Shown: positions 1 to 6,526 of the stretch, one piece after another
How the letters are laid out: each line of letters starts with the position of its first letter
How positions within the stretch are numbered: position 1 is the stretch's first letter
Source: Rheinheimera sp.
GTDB taxonomy: Bacteria; Pseudomonadota; Gammaproteobacteria; Enterobacterales; Alteromonadaceae
Direction of reading: 5' to 3'
NCBI RefSeq assembly: GCF_020217005.1
Contig: NZ_JAIWOI010000312.1
Span: 1-10,000, forward strand
DNA: 10,000 bases
Program-made: the position numbers and the translations under genes
Notes under the pieces: generated by a model
Databases searched by the model: none
Told to the model about the DNA's origin: nothing
Seen by the model: the letters and a program-made list of their open reading frames with translations, nothing else

Positions 1-1
1 A

Positions 2-667
2 CCTGTTAGCGGTCTGATGAAAAAGCTGGGTTACCAGTTTCAAAAGACCGCACTACTCGAACAAGCCCTGACTCACCGCAGTTGCAAAGGTGAGCACAAT
101 GAGCGGCTGGAATTTTTAGGCGACGCTCTGCTGAGCATGGTGATCGCTGAAGCCCTGTATCTGCACTTTCCTAAAGCCCGCGAAGGCGATTTAACCCGTA
201 TGCGCTCTTCCTTGGTCAAGGGTGTAACACTGGCTGAAATAGCCAAAGAACTGGAGCTGGCCGAGTATTTACGGCTTGGTCCGGGCGAGATGAAAAGCGG
301 TGGCTTACGCCGCGAATCTATTCAGGCTGACGCAGTAGAAGCCATTTTAGGTGCTATCTTCTTAGATGCTGGTATCGAAGCCTGCAAAGAGCGGATTTTA
401 AACTGGTATGGCAGTCGTTTAACCAGCATTCAGCCTGGCGTACAAAAAGACAGTAAAACCCAATTGCAGGAATACCTGCAAGGCAGGCGTTTACCTTTGC
501 CTTTGTACGAGGTGATCGACACGCAAGGCGATGACCACGACCAGGTCTTTACTGTGCGTTGTACTGTGCAGGGCAGAGCCCCTGTAATAGCGTCTGGCAA
601 TTCCAGACGTAAAGCTGAACAGGATTCAGCACGGATTTTGTTGGAACAAGTGAAAAATGACCTCTGA
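2..667 (+). CDS. rnc: Ribonuclease III (5' end outside the window)
   Basis: Double-strand-specific endoribonuclease that processes rRNA precursors and structured mRNAs as a homodimer. Numbering from the ATG at 17, the signature [10 protein letters not shown] is at 27-36. The metal-binding residues match E. coli E38, E41, D45, D114 and E117 as E29, E32, D36, D105 and E108. The C-terminal part (about 145-215) is the dsRNA-binding domain, ending in the SRRKAEQ helix. The ATG at 17 is probably not the true start. The frame stays open to the window edge, with PVSGL before MKKLGY. E. coli RNase III has about nine more N-terminal residues here, and no ribosome-binding site precedes position 17. The gene is therefore annotated as 5'-partial. 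Its last 11 bases overlap the start of era, which implies coupled translation. Identity is secure; only the start is uncertain. Confidence 0.96.
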   Translation, partial: PVSGLMKKLGYQFQKTALLEQALTHRSCKGEHNERLEFLGDALLSMVIAEALYLHFPKAREGDLTRMRSSLVKGVTLAEIAKELELAEYLRLGPGEMKSGGLRRESIQADAVEAILGAIFLDAGIEACKERILNWYGSRLTSIQPGVQKDSKTQLQEYLQGRRLPLPLYEVIDTQGDDHDQVFTVRCTVQGRAPVIASGNSRRKAEQDSARILLEQVKNDL

Positions 668-1553
668 GACTTTTGCCGGACTGGTTGCCATAGTTGGCCG
701 CCCAAATGTGGGTAAATCCACTTTATTAAACCAGCTGATTGGTCAGAAGGTGAGTATTACTTCGCGTAAACCACAGACGACGCGTCATCGTATCGTAGGT
801 ATAGATACTCAGGATAATTACCAGACTGTGTATGTCGATACCCCAGGTTTGCATATCGAAGAAAAACGCGCCATTAACCGCCTGATGAACAAAGCTGCAG
901 CCAGCACCATTCTGGACGTAGAACTGATTATTTTTGTGGTGGAAGGTACGCGCTGGACAGACGACGACCAAATGGTATTAAACCGTTTGATTGCAGCAAA
1001 AAAACCAGTGTTGCTGGTGGTCAATAAAGTCGATTTATACAAAGACAAGGAAGAGTTATTACCACATTTACAGTGGCTGAGCAGCCAGCTCGATTTCATG
1101 CAAATTGTGCCTTTGTCAGCAGAAAAGGGCACCAATGTGCAGGAGCTGCGGGCCTTGGTTCAAAAACAATTACCTCCTTGTGAGTTCTTTTTCCCTGAAG
1201 AATATGTCACGGACCGCAGCAGCCGTTTTATGGCGTCCGAGATAGTGCGGGAAAAGTTAATGCGTTTCCTTGGCGACGAATTACCTTACGCTGTGACTGT
1301 TGAAATCGAACGTTTTAAATGGGAAGAAAAACATTACCATATCGCTGCTTTAGTGTTGGTTGAACGCGACACACAAAAGCAAATGGTGATAGGTAAAAAA
1401 GGCGAACGTATTAAAACTATTGCCACAGAAGCCCGTAAAGATATGGAAACCTTGTTTGAACAGCCAGTGTTTTTACAAGTGTGGGTGAAAGTGAAATCAG
1501 GTTGGGCTGATGATGAGCGCGCCCTGCGCAGCTTAGGTTACGGCGAAGACTAA
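657..1553 (+). CDS. era: GTPase Era
   Basis: Essential Ras-like GTPase that binds the 3' end of 16S rRNA and acts in 30S subunit maturation at the membrane and cytoplasm. The 298 residues compare with 301 in E. coli. Visible motifs are G1 GRPNVGKS (14-21), the QTTR switch I (40-43), G3 DTPG (61-64), G4 NKVD (123-126) and G5 SAE (154-156). A C-terminal KH domain carries [12 protein letters not shown] (244-255). The end, [17 protein letters not shown], is nearly the same as in E. coli. The start overlaps the rnc stop by 11 bases, and the next gene begins one base after the stop, so it belongs to the rnc operon and is translated by coupling. Nothing is unusual. Confidence 0.98.
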   Translation: MTSETFAGLVAIVGRPNVGKSTLLNQLIGQKVSITSRKPQTTRHRIVGIDTQDNYQTVYVDTPGLHIEEKRAINRLMNKAAASTILDVELIIFVVEGTRWTDDDQMVLNRLIAAKKPVLLVVNKVDLYKDKEELLPHLQWLSSQLDFMQIVPLSAEKGTNVQELRALVQKQLPPCEFFFPEEYVTDRSSRFMASEIVREKLMRFLGDELPYAVTVEIERFKWEEKHYHIAALVLVERDTQKQMVIGKKGERIKTIATEARKDMETLFEQPVFLQVWVKVKSGWADDERALRSLGYGED

Positions 1554-1554
1554 A

Positions 1555-2235
1555 ATGGATAATCGCAGCTGGCCAGCTTTTATCCTGCACAGCCGCGCTT
1601 TTAAGGAACAGCAGTTGTTAGTGCAACTGCTGCTGCCTGAACTGGGGCGGGTCAGCGCTGTGATCCGCAAATCTAACAGTAAAAAACAACAACGTTTGTC
1701 ACTGCAGCCTTTTCAGCTATTACAGCTGGAACTGGTGGGGCGTTCTGATTTAAAAACTGTCAGTAAAGCCGAAGAAACAGGGCCTGCCTTTTTGCTGCAA
1801 GGAGAAAAGCTGTTTGGCGCCATGTATTTAAACGAGCTGATCTGCAGGCTCTGGCCTGAAAACGTCGGTTCTGATGCGCTATTCGATTTATACCAACAAA
1901 GCCTGCAGCAGTTGCTGACCGCAGAGCTTGAACCTTGTTTACGCCAGTTCGAATTCTCCCTGCTGACTGAGTTAGGCCAGCCTGTTGACTGGGGTTACGA
2001 TAGTGAAGGTGAGTCTTTGCAAGACGGCGCTTTGTACCAATGGTGGCCGGAGCAAGGCTGGCAAATTGCCGGCAAAGGCTGGAAAGGTGCAGTGCTTAAA
2101 GCCATAGGCCAACAGCAATGGCAGCAGCAGGATGTATTAAAGGCCGCCAAACAATTAAGCCGCTTATGGTTAGCGCCTTTGCTTGGCAGCAAACCTTTGA
2201 CCAGCAGAGCATTATTTCAATCGATCAGGAACTAG
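1555..2235 (+). CDS. recO: DNA repair protein RecO
   Basis: Recombination mediator of the RecFOR pathway. It binds ssDNA and SSB and, with RecR, loads RecA at gaps. The 226 residues fit the family. The N-terminal OB-fold region (about 5-78) has the expected [14 protein letters not shown] opening and GRV strand, followed by LQPF (50-53). The helical C-terminal region contains YLNEL (91-95), LRQFEFSLL (129-137) and LGSKPLTSR (210-218). As in E. coli, there is no cysteine zinc cluster. The start lies one base after the era stop with no strong Shine-Dalgarno sequence, so translation is probably coupled to era. RecO diverges fast, so the call rests on these motifs together with position in the operon. 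Confidence 0.95.
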   Translation: MDNRSWPAFILHSRAFKEQQLLVQLLLPELGRVSAVIRKSNSKKQQRLSLQPFQLLQLELVGRSDLKTVSKAEETGPAFLLQGEKLFGAMYLNELICRLWPENVGSDALFDLYQQSLQQLLTAELEPCLRQFEFSLLTELGQPVDWGYDSEGESLQDGALYQWWPEQGWQIAGKGWKGAVLKAIGQQQWQQQDVLKAAKQLSRLWLAPLLGSKPLTSRALFQSIRN

Positions 2236-2237
2236 TT

Positions 2238-2969
2238 ATGAGCGCCATTTATTTAGGTATCAATATCGATCACGTCGCTACTTTACGTCAGGCCCGTGGC
2301 ACTTATTATCCTGAACCTGTGCATGCCGCCTTATTGGCAGAGCAATTTGGTGCGGATGGCATTACCGTGCATTTACGTGAAGACCGCCGCCATATTCAGG
2401 ACCGGGATTTATTTGTGTTGCGCGAAACCATAGCCACCCGATTAAATTTTGAGATGGCTGTGACCGAAGAAATGTTGGGCATTGCAGCTCAGCTCAAACC
2501 TGAATTCTGTTGTTTAGTGCCGGAAAAACGCCAGGAACTGACCACAGAAGGTGGTTTAGAAGTGGCTGGCCAGTTCGAGAAAATTCAGGATGCTGTGCAT
2601 CGCCTGCAGCAGGACAATATTTTAGTCTCCTTGTTTATCGACGCTGATGAAAAACAAATAGCAGCGGCAGCCAAAGCCGGTGCGCCTTATATTGAAATTC
2701 ACACAGGCCAGTACGCTGAAGCGACAGATCCGAAACAGCAAAAAGCAGAACTGCAGCGTATCACTGAAGCTGCTGCTTATGCCGCTTCTTTGGGTTTAAC
2801 CGTCAATGCCGGTCATGGCTTGCATTACCACAATGTGCAGCCTATCGCTGCTATTCCCCAGATGTACGAGCTGAATATTGGCCATGCTATTGTGGCCCGC
2901 GCTATCTTCTCTGGTTTAGGCCCGGCAGTCGCTGAAATGAAACGCCTGATGGTCGAGGCGCGACGTTAA
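2238..2969 (+). CDS. pdxJ: Pyridoxine 5'-phosphate synthase PdxJ
   Basis: Condenses 1-deoxy-D-xylulose 5-phosphate with 3-amino-2-oxopropyl phosphate to form pyridoxine 5'-phosphate, the ring-closing step of DXP-dependent vitamin B6 synthesis. It is a TIM barrel, octameric in the family. From the ATG at 2238 the protein has 243 residues, the same length as E. coli PdxJ. The residues known to matter are in register: D11 in [10 protein letters not shown]45 and R50 in [10 protein letters not shown]72 in [10 protein letters not shown]153 in YIEIHTG and H193 in NAGHGL. A longer in-frame extension back to 2118 is rejected because it would run through the end of recO. AGGA at 2227-2230 is well placed for 2238. 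The stop overlaps the acpS start by one base. Confidence 0.98.
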   Translation: MSAIYLGINIDHVATLRQARGTYYPEPVHAALLAEQFGADGITVHLREDRRHIQDRDLFVLRETIATRLNFEMAVTEEMLGIAAQLKPEFCCLVPEKRQELTTEGGLEVAGQFEKIQDAVHRLQQDNILVSLFIDADEKQIAAAAKAGAPYIEIHTGQYAEATDPKQQKAELQRITEAAAYAASLGLTVNAGHGLHYHNVQPIAAIPQMYELNIGHAIVARAIFSGLGPAVAEMKRLMVEARR

Positions 2970-3346
2970 TGGCCATTGTTGGTTTAGGCACCGACATAAT
3001 CGAAATAGCGCGCATAGAGCAGAGCCTGGCGCGCTCCCCCCGTTTAGTACAACGGGTATTGACTGACACCGAGCAGCAAATCTTAGCGGCTCATGGCCAG
3101 CCAGCCCGTTATTTCGCTAAACGTTTTGCCGCCAAAGAAGCCGCTGCCAAAGCGCTTGGCACCGGTATAGGCCGTGGTATTTCCTTTCAGCATTTTACGG
3201 TCAGCAACGACCCTTCAGGTCGGCCGCAACTTGAACTCACGGGTCCGGCGAAAGCATTAGCTGATTCAATGCAAGTGCGTTCTGTCTGGCTTTCGATTAG
3301 CGACGAACAGGCCTATGCCTGCGCTACTGTTATACTTGAATCTTAA
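2969..3346 (+). CDS. acpS: Holo-[acyl-carrier-protein] synthase AcpS
   Basis: Transfers the 4'-phosphopantetheine arm of CoA to a serine of acyl carrier protein, activating fatty acid synthesis. The protein has 125 residues (126 in E. coli). Magnesium-binding D9 lies in GLGTDIIEI, and E57 in the signature RFAAKEAAAKALGTG. The C-terminus DEQAYACATVILES is nearly the E. coli end. The ATG overlaps the pdxJ stop in a TAATG arrangement. It is the last gene of the operon. The final 63 bases are duplicated in diverged form at 4568-4630, beyond the next gene, which suggests an insertion or recombination event at the 3' end of acpS. Confidence 0.97.
   Translation: MAIVGLGTDIIEIARIEQSLARSPRLVQRVLTDTEQQILAAHGQPARYFAKRFAAKEAAAKALGTGIGRGISFQHFTVSNDPSGRPQLELTGPAKALADSMQVRSVWLSISDEQAYACATVILES
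3284..3346 (+). repeat. Direct repeat copy A: 3' end of acpS
   Basis: The last 63 bases of acpS, including its stop codon, match 4568-4630 at 55 of 63 positions with no gaps. This copy is part of the intact gene. Together the two copies bracket about 1.2 kb holding the lipoprotein gene, in the manner of a 3'-gene-end attachment duplication. Confidence 0.85.
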
Positions 3347-3403
3347 GCGCGTTCTAACGCTTTGATTGCCAAAGATAAGGTGAAAGTATAAGGTCAGTGG
3401 GCG

Positions 3404-3463
3404 CCACGAACTCTGGCCAGTCATCGCTTTCTATGCGGATGAATGACATGCTGAAATTCGTGG
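3404..3463. repeat. Long imperfect palindrome in the convergent acpS/lipoprotein gap
   Basis: CCACGAA at 3404-3410 is complementary to TTCGTGG at 3457-3463. GTCAT at 3420-3424 is complementary to ATGAC at 3443-3447. The two 9-base internal segments are symmetric and partly pairable, and CGC/GCG near the tip adds three pairs. The RNA from either strand could fold into one long stem. No U-tract follows on either strand, so it is not a classical intrinsic terminator. It may slow convergent transcription or be left over from an inserted element. Confidence 0.4.
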
Positions 3464-3492
3464 GCATCCCTCAGGACCTGCTCCAATATAGC

Positions 3493-4272
3493 TTAACTGG
3501 CGGTCCCGCTTACTTCGCCATTCAGATAGGCTTTGATTTGTTCACCCACACTAGTGAAGTAGTCAAGAATGCTCTGACGCACAGGTTCCATTTCTGACGC
3601 CGTGATATTCTGGAAATCTTTTGGGTCTTCGAAATCGTCCAGCATTTTATGCTTGGACTGATAATTAGACAGCTCAACCAGTTTAGGCATCAGCGTCAGG
3701 TCGACAGGCTGGTGAATGGTTTCAACACTGACGGCAAAAGCGGCAGAGCTGAAGTAGTTATCCATCCCCAAAAAGCTACGGGTAAACAGACCGTAGCCCT
3801 GGCTGTAATATTCGTTGCAGCCATAGTTGCCGCACTCGAGATAAGCCAGAGATGGGGTTTCAAATACGCTGATCACCACTTGGATCCCTTCTGCCAGCAA
3901 GCGTTTACGCAGCAAGTCCTGCTCCATCGTAAATTGCCAGTTTTTATCCCGAACTTCGACAAAGTTCAGCGGTTGCAATGGCATTCTATTCCATTTGCTC
4001 AGGTCGACCACTTCAAAGCGTTCAGGCCGCTCTAACTGAGCCTTTAGGGTGTCAAAAATGCTGTCCGACATCCGCCATTGATAGGGGTAACTGGTATTAA
4101 AGTTATTAAAAATGGTGGTGCCTATATGGCTGTGATTAACATTGTCACCAGCCACTACCAATACCCCAATTTTGGTTTTAGCAGGTAAATTCAGACTGGG
4201 TGTAGGCGGAACATAGGTACTGGCACACGCACTCAGCAGCAGGCTTAATGCCAGGGCAAACAAAACTTTCAT
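3493..4272 (-). CDS. Putative outer-membrane lipoprotein of unknown function
   Basis: I do not recognise the family. The 259-residue product begins with a lipoprotein signal peptide: K2, hydrophobic VLFALALSLLL (3-13), then lipobox LSAC with the lipidated cysteine at position 16. The residue after Cys is Ala, not Asp, so Lol sorting to the outer membrane is expected. The mature part starts with a Pro-rich linker, then KIGVLVVAGDNVNHSHIG (about 34-51), which resembles the first beta strand of a periplasmic globular domain, and ends with a hydrophilic helix. Two cysteines lie close together in ECGNYGC (146-152) and could form a disulfide. The start is supported by AAGGA on the minus strand (plus positions 4279-4283), six bases before the ATG. 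It is convergent with acpS and flanked by the acpS-tail repeats, so it may be an acquired gene. Confidence 0.85.
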   Translation of the reverse strand: MKVLFALALSLLLSACASTYVPPTPSLNLPAKTKIGVLVVAGDNVNHSHIGTTIFNNFNTSYPYQWRMSDSIFDTLKAQLERPERFEVVDLSKWNRMPLQPLNFVEVRDKNWQFTMEQDLLRKRLLAEGIQVVISVFETPSLAYLECGNYGCNEYYSQGYGLFTRSFLGMDNYFSSAAFAVSVETIHQPVDLTLMPKLVELSNYQSKHKMLDDFEDPKDFQNITASEMEPVRQSILDYFTSVGEQIKAYLNGEVSGTAS

Positions 4273-4325
4273 CGGCTGTCCTTAGTTAAAAAATCCAATG
4301 GTAATGAATGGGAAAAATTGTGCTG

Positions 4326-4345
4326 TTTATAGCAGTAAATTTACT
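4326..4345 (-). promoter_or_regulatory. Likely promoter and operator-like palindrome for the lipoprotein gene
   Basis: Reading the minus strand toward the lipoprotein gene, an extended -10 element TGC-TATAAA lies at 4334-4326. Immediately upstream is a perfect 12-bp palindrome, AGTAAATTTACT (4334-4345), within the spacer. An 8-bp inverted pair, AAAATTGT at 4314-4321 and ACAATTTT at 4354-4361, brackets both. No good -35 box is visible, which fits an extended -10 promoter or an activator- or repressor-controlled one. The assignment is from pattern only. Confidence 0.4.
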
Positions 4346-4567
4346 ATTTTTAAACAATTTTGTTTATGGGAGTATGCTTGCCCTTTGCGCCGCAGTTCAA
4401 CTTGTTGAAAACACGCTAAGGCATTAAAAGTTAGTCCTCATCTTGCTCACAACGTCAGTGCATACATCTGCCTCCAACATAATCAGCTTTTAGATAGCTC
4501 ACTCACAAAAATATAAACCTATTCACAGGAGCAAGATGCTGGACCAGTTTTGAGTTTTGGTTGATCA

Positions 4568-4630
4568 GTTTGGCTTTCGATTAGCGACGAACAGATCTAT
4601 GCCTGCGCTACTGTTATTCCCGAGTCCTAA
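4568..4630 (+). pseudogene. Truncated second copy of the acpS 3' end (direct repeat copy B)
   Basis: The 63 bases match acpS 3284-3346 without gaps and with 8 mismatches. In frame they still encode VWLSISDEQIYACATVIPES followed by a stop, differing from acpS only in A-to-I and L-to-P within this stretch. No upstream part of acpS is present, so this is a remnant, not a gene. The divergence suggests it came from a related genome or is an old duplication. It marks the right edge of the segment that carries the lipoprotein gene. Confidence 0.8.
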
Positions 4631-4664
4631 CCTTTAGCCTTCGTACTTGAAACTGGCGCTTTGC

Positions 4665-4686
4665 GGGCAGGGCTAAACCCGTGCCC
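4665..4686 (+). repeat. GC-rich hairpin downstream of the acpS remnant
   Basis: GGGCA (4665-4669) pairs with TGCCC (4682-4686), and GGG (4670-4672) pairs with CCC (4678-4680). The loop has five bases and one G (4681) is bulged, giving an eight-pair stem. The following bases are A-rich, not T-rich, on the plus strand, and no T-tract follows on the minus strand, so it is not an obvious intrinsic terminator. It could be a structural element of the leader RNA or of a former mobile element. Confidence 0.45.
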
Positions 4687-4803
4687 TAAACAACATAATA
4701 AAACTAGTCAAAAGCACAAACTCAGCGTTAGTATCGGGACAGGTAAAGTCATATTTGCCTGAACGGCTTAGTTATGTTGAGCCACGTGATGAGCTTATTT
4801 ATT

Positions 4804-4808
4804 AAGGA
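4804..4808 (+). promoter_or_regulatory. Ribosome binding site fixing the precursor 1 start
   Basis: AAGGA lies seven bases before the ATG at 4816. The longer in-frame start at 4774 has no such site, and its 14 extra residues are not found in the homologous second precursor, so 4816 is chosen. Confidence 0.75.
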
Positions 4809-4815
4809 AATTCAA

Positions 4816-5052
4816 ATGTCTACAGTGATCAGCTTATTGGAAAAAATCGGAAAGGACGCTAACTTACGTTATGCCGACAAAACTACAATGACAGAGCAGT
4901 TAGACCCTGCTTTAGCTGCCGCTATCCTGGCTGGATCTCAGGAGCAGTTAGCCGCTGTTTTAGGTGCGCGCACAAACGTCATCTGTGGCGTGCATGCCGC
5001 AGAAGAAGCTGACGAGCAAGAAGAAATTACCTCAATGTTCAAAGCAGGCTAA
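4816..5052 (+). CDS. Putative split-borosin RiPP precursor peptide 1
   Basis: This 78-residue peptide is probably the substrate of the alpha-N-methyltransferase encoded 66 bases downstream. The N-terminal part (1-48) is mostly helical in character: ISLLEKIGKDANLRYA, then DPALAAAILAGSQEQLAAVL. This resembles the leader or borosin-binding domain of SonA-type precursors. It is followed by LGARTNVICGV (49-59), a hydrophobic beta-branched stretch of the kind borosin enzymes methylate, and an acidic tail rich in Glu and Asp (63-70). The second peptide in this window repeats the same plan and is nearly identical at 49-59. The conserved block carries a single cysteine (C57). Which residues are methylated and where the core is released cannot be told from sequence. 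The borosin role is inferred from the neighbouring enzyme and the paralogue. A Nif11-like small protein would be the main alternative. Confidence 0.82.
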   Translation: MSTVISLLEKIGKDANLRYADKTTMTEQLDPALAAAILAGSQEQLAAVLGARTNVICGVHAAEEADEQEEITSMFKAG

Positions 5053-5067
5053 TTTCGTATCTGACAG

Positions 5068-5087
5068 CTGCCCTCGGGCAGAGTTTT
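5068..5087 (+). terminator. Possible attenuator hairpin between precursor 1 and the methyltransferase
   Basis: CTGCC (5068-5072) and GGCAG (5077-5081) form a GC-rich stem with a four-base CTCG loop, followed two bases later by TTTT (5084-5087). The stem and T-run are short, so read-through is expected. Such a leaky terminator would give more precursor mRNA than enzyme mRNA, a common arrangement in RiPP operons. Confidence 0.42.
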
Positions 5088-5107
5088 AACCTGTAGGTTG
5101 TGGCAGT

Positions 5108-5113
5108 AGGTGA
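5108..5113 (+). promoter_or_regulatory. Ribosome binding site fixing the methyltransferase start
   Basis: AGGTGA, a good match to the anti-Shine-Dalgarno complement, ends five bases before the ATG at 5119. A GTG at 5110 lies inside this site and so cannot be the start it serves. Confidence 0.7.
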
Positions 5114-5118
5114 AGTTC

Positions 5119-5907
5119 ATGCAAAAAGGTAGTTTAGTTTGTGTAGGCACAGGTATGACCTTGGGTTCTCATATCAGTCCTTTATGTCGTAGTTATATAG
5201 AACAAGCCGAGGTGGTATTTGTACTGGTCGCAGACGGTACTACTGAGCTGTGGATCCAGGGCATGAATGCCGATGTACGTAGCCTGCAACCTTATTACTG
5301 TGAAGGCCAGTCCAGGATGATCACCTATAAACAAATGGTGGCCGCTATGTTGGCTGAAGTGCGCCTTGGTAAAAAAGTCTGTGGTGCTTTTTACGGCCAT
5401 CCCGGTGTATTTGCCTGGGTGCCACATCAGGCGATAAAAGAGGCGATAGCAGAAGGTTATCAGGCCCATATGGAGCCAGGTATTTCAGCCGAAGACTGTT
5501 TATATGCTGATTTGGGCTTGGACCCCGGCACTTATGGTTGCCAGCATTATGAAGCCAGCAACCTGATGTTTTACCAGCGAACCATAGACACAGCGGCTTA
5601 TTTAATTTTATGGCAGATAGGAGTCGCAGGAGATAAATCACTGGCGAAATTCACCACAGGCGGCGCTTATCGCCAGGTTTTAGTGGAGTTGTTGAGTCAA
5701 TGGTATCCCTTGGATCATCAGGTAATTTTATACGAAGCTGTTACTTTGCCTATTCAGCAACCCCGTATCGAACGCATCACTTTATCTGATTTACCCAAAG
5801 CGCAAATGGATTTAAAAACCACTTTGGTGATACCGCCTGCCACTGTAGCCAAAGCCAATCAGCTGATTCTGGATAAGCTCAAAGTTGTGGTGGCACAGGA
5901 GCTTTAA
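5119..5907 (+). CDS. Borosin-type peptide backbone alpha-N-methyltransferase
   Basis: Predicted SAM-dependent enzyme that methylates backbone amides of a RiPP precursor, here supplied in trans. The 262 residues form a tetrapyrrole-methylase (TP_methylase) fold: GTGMTLGSH near the N-terminus (10-18), FYGHPGVF (91-98), MEPGISAEDCLYADLGLDP (118-136) and LILWQIG (162-168). The borosin hallmark region is present: QPYY (57-60), R66 and Y70 in SRMITYKQM, and Y92 in FYGHPG. These are counterparts of the catalytic Arg/Tyr set described for OphMA and SonM. Siroheme and cobalamin methylases do not have this Y-R-Y pattern. The protein ends at VVVAQEL with no C-terminal core, so it is the split form, unlike the fused fungal OphMA. 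Precursor 1 lies upstream, and a GNAT gene starts after one untranslated base. Confidence 0.9.
   Translation: MQKGSLVCVGTGMTLGSHISPLCRSYIEQAEVVFVLVADGTTELWIQGMNADVRSLQPYYCEGQSRMITYKQMVAAMLAEVRLGKKVCGAFYGHPGVFAWVPHQAIKEAIAEGYQAHMEPGISAEDCLYADLGLDPGTYGCQHYEASNLMFYQRTIDTAAYLILWQIGVAGDKSLAKFTTGGAYRQVLVELLSQWYPLDHQVILYEAVTLPIQQPRIERITLSDLPKAQMDLKTTLVIPPATVAKANQLILDKLKVVVAQEL
5897..5901 (+). promoter_or_regulatory. Ribosome binding site fixing the GNAT start
   Basis: AGGAG, inside the last codons of the methyltransferase gene, lies seven bases before the ATG at 5909. A longer frame from 5885 would overlap the methyltransferase gene and lacks a site, so 5909 is chosen. Confidence 0.7.
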
Positions 5908-5908
5908 A

Positions 5909-6421
5909 ATGGAAGAGCTGAAGCTGGAGGCTAATCCACAGCGGTTTCAGTTGCAAACCACAAGGCTTACTATTCGCCCTTTGGCTGACAGGGACAGGCT
6001 GATGTATTGCAGCTTGTATACAGATCCAGAGCTGATGCAGTTTATTGCTCCTGTGATGACGATGGAAAGCGCTCAGCATAGCTTTGATATCGCTGTACGC
6101 CTTAGCAAGCAACAGCCTTTTAAGCGGCTTTTTTTGGCGTTGTACCAACATAATCTAGCTGTAGGTATGGTGGGTTTAAGTGCAGTGAACCCGACACTGA
6201 AACAAGCGGAAATTGGCGTTCTGTTGGCTAAGACAGGGCGGGGGCAGGGCTTTGGTCAGGAAGCTCTGGATGCCGTTTGTCGCCTTTTTTTACAGCTAAA
6301 CCCTGAGTTTTTGCTCTATACAGACATAGACCCTGGCAATGCAGCGGCTCAGCATATGGTACTTCAGGTAGGTTTCAAACCTGATAGTCAAAACGACAGG
6401 CTATTTTGGCGTCAGAGCTAA
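5909..6421 (+). CDS. GNAT family N-acetyltransferase (RimJ/RimL-like)
   Basis: Predicted acetyl-CoA-dependent N-acetyltransferase of 170 residues. The opening TTRLTIRPLADRDRLMYCSL (17-36) is typical of the RimJ/RimL (Acetyltransf_3) branch. The acetyl-CoA pyrophosphate loop is GRGQGFGQEAL (110-120) after the EIGVLLAK strand. N144 in DPGNAAAQHMVLQVGFK (141-157) matches the family's conserved Asn before a GF motif. One base separates it from the methyltransferase stop, and AGGAG is in place, so the two are surely co-transcribed. It lies between the two precursor genes, so acetylation of the processed peptide, its leader or a lysine, or self-protection, are all possible. Its substrate cannot be read from sequence, and a housekeeping acetyltransferase caught between them is not excluded. 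Confidence 0.9.
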   Translation: MEELKLEANPQRFQLQTTRLTIRPLADRDRLMYCSLYTDPELMQFIAPVMTMESAQHSFDIAVRLSKQQPFKRLFLALYQHNLAVGMVGLSAVNPTLKQAEIGVLLAKTGRGQGFGQEALDAVCRLFLQLNPEFLLYTDIDPGNAAAQHMVLQVGFKPDSQNDRLFWRQS

Positions 6422-6447
6422 CGACGAGATTGGCAAGTGCCGAGAAA

Positions 6448-6477
6448 TTGTTGGGTCTTTATCTTTGAGTATATAAT
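6448..6477 (+). promoter_or_regulatory. Sigma-70-like promoter ahead of precursor 2
   Basis: A perfect TATAAT at 6472-6477 is preceded, at an 18-base spacing, by TTGTTG (6448-6453), a weak match to the -35 consensus. It would start transcription about 100 bases before the second precursor gene and could also drive the diguanylate cyclase gene. It implies that precursor 2 is expressed independently of the methyltransferase and GNAT genes. Confidence 0.6.
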
Positions 6478-6526
6478 CCTGAACCAAGCTTGTGCTTTTA
6501 ATTTTATCGTTTTAAGCTGCATTGGA

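Larger units (their letters stand above)
4273..4815. other. Long intergenic stretch between the lipoprotein gene and the first precursor gene
   Basis: These 543 bases hold no convincing gene. From left to right they contain the lipoprotein promoter region (4314-4361), an AT-rich stretch without visible structure to about 4520, and an AGGAG followed by a five-codon ORF at 4536 that I do not consider a gene. The acpS-tail copy (4568-4630) and a strong GC-rich hairpin (4665-4686) follow. The last part is the leader of the first precursor gene, where I could not identify a convincing promoter. Confidence 0.6.

Noticed and set aside
3345..3363. A small hairpin right after acpS (GCGT-TCTA-ACGC) as an intrinsic terminator
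   Set aside because: The stem is four pairs and only TTTG follows, which is too weak to call.
3354..3467. A 37-codon minus-strand frame (MPTNFSMSFIRIESDDWPEF onward) just after the lipoprotein gene
   Set aside because: The composition looks protein-like, and it could be a gene fragment, but there is no well-placed ribosome binding site, a stop lies just upstream, and it overlaps the palindrome. Too little to support a gene.
3397..3597. A 66-codon plus-strand frame after acpS
   Set aside because: Its second half is antisense to the end of the lipoprotein gene, it has no ribosome binding site, and it runs through the imperfect palindrome. I see no family resemblance.
4536..4553. AGGAG followed by a five-codon ORF (MLDQF)
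   Set aside because: Too short to support, and no conserved context; could be a leader peptide but nothing shows attenuation.
3354..4731. CTAACGCT at 3354-3361 and AGCGTTAG at 4724-4731 as the ends of an integron-like cassette
   Set aside because: An eight-base inverted match over 1.4 kb is expected by chance, the sequences do not fit the RYYYAAC/GTTRRRY core pattern, and the enclosed gene has its own promoter and points leftward.
4755..4783. TTGCCT as a -35 box for the first precursor gene
   Set aside because: No acceptable -10 sequence lies 16-18 bases downstream.
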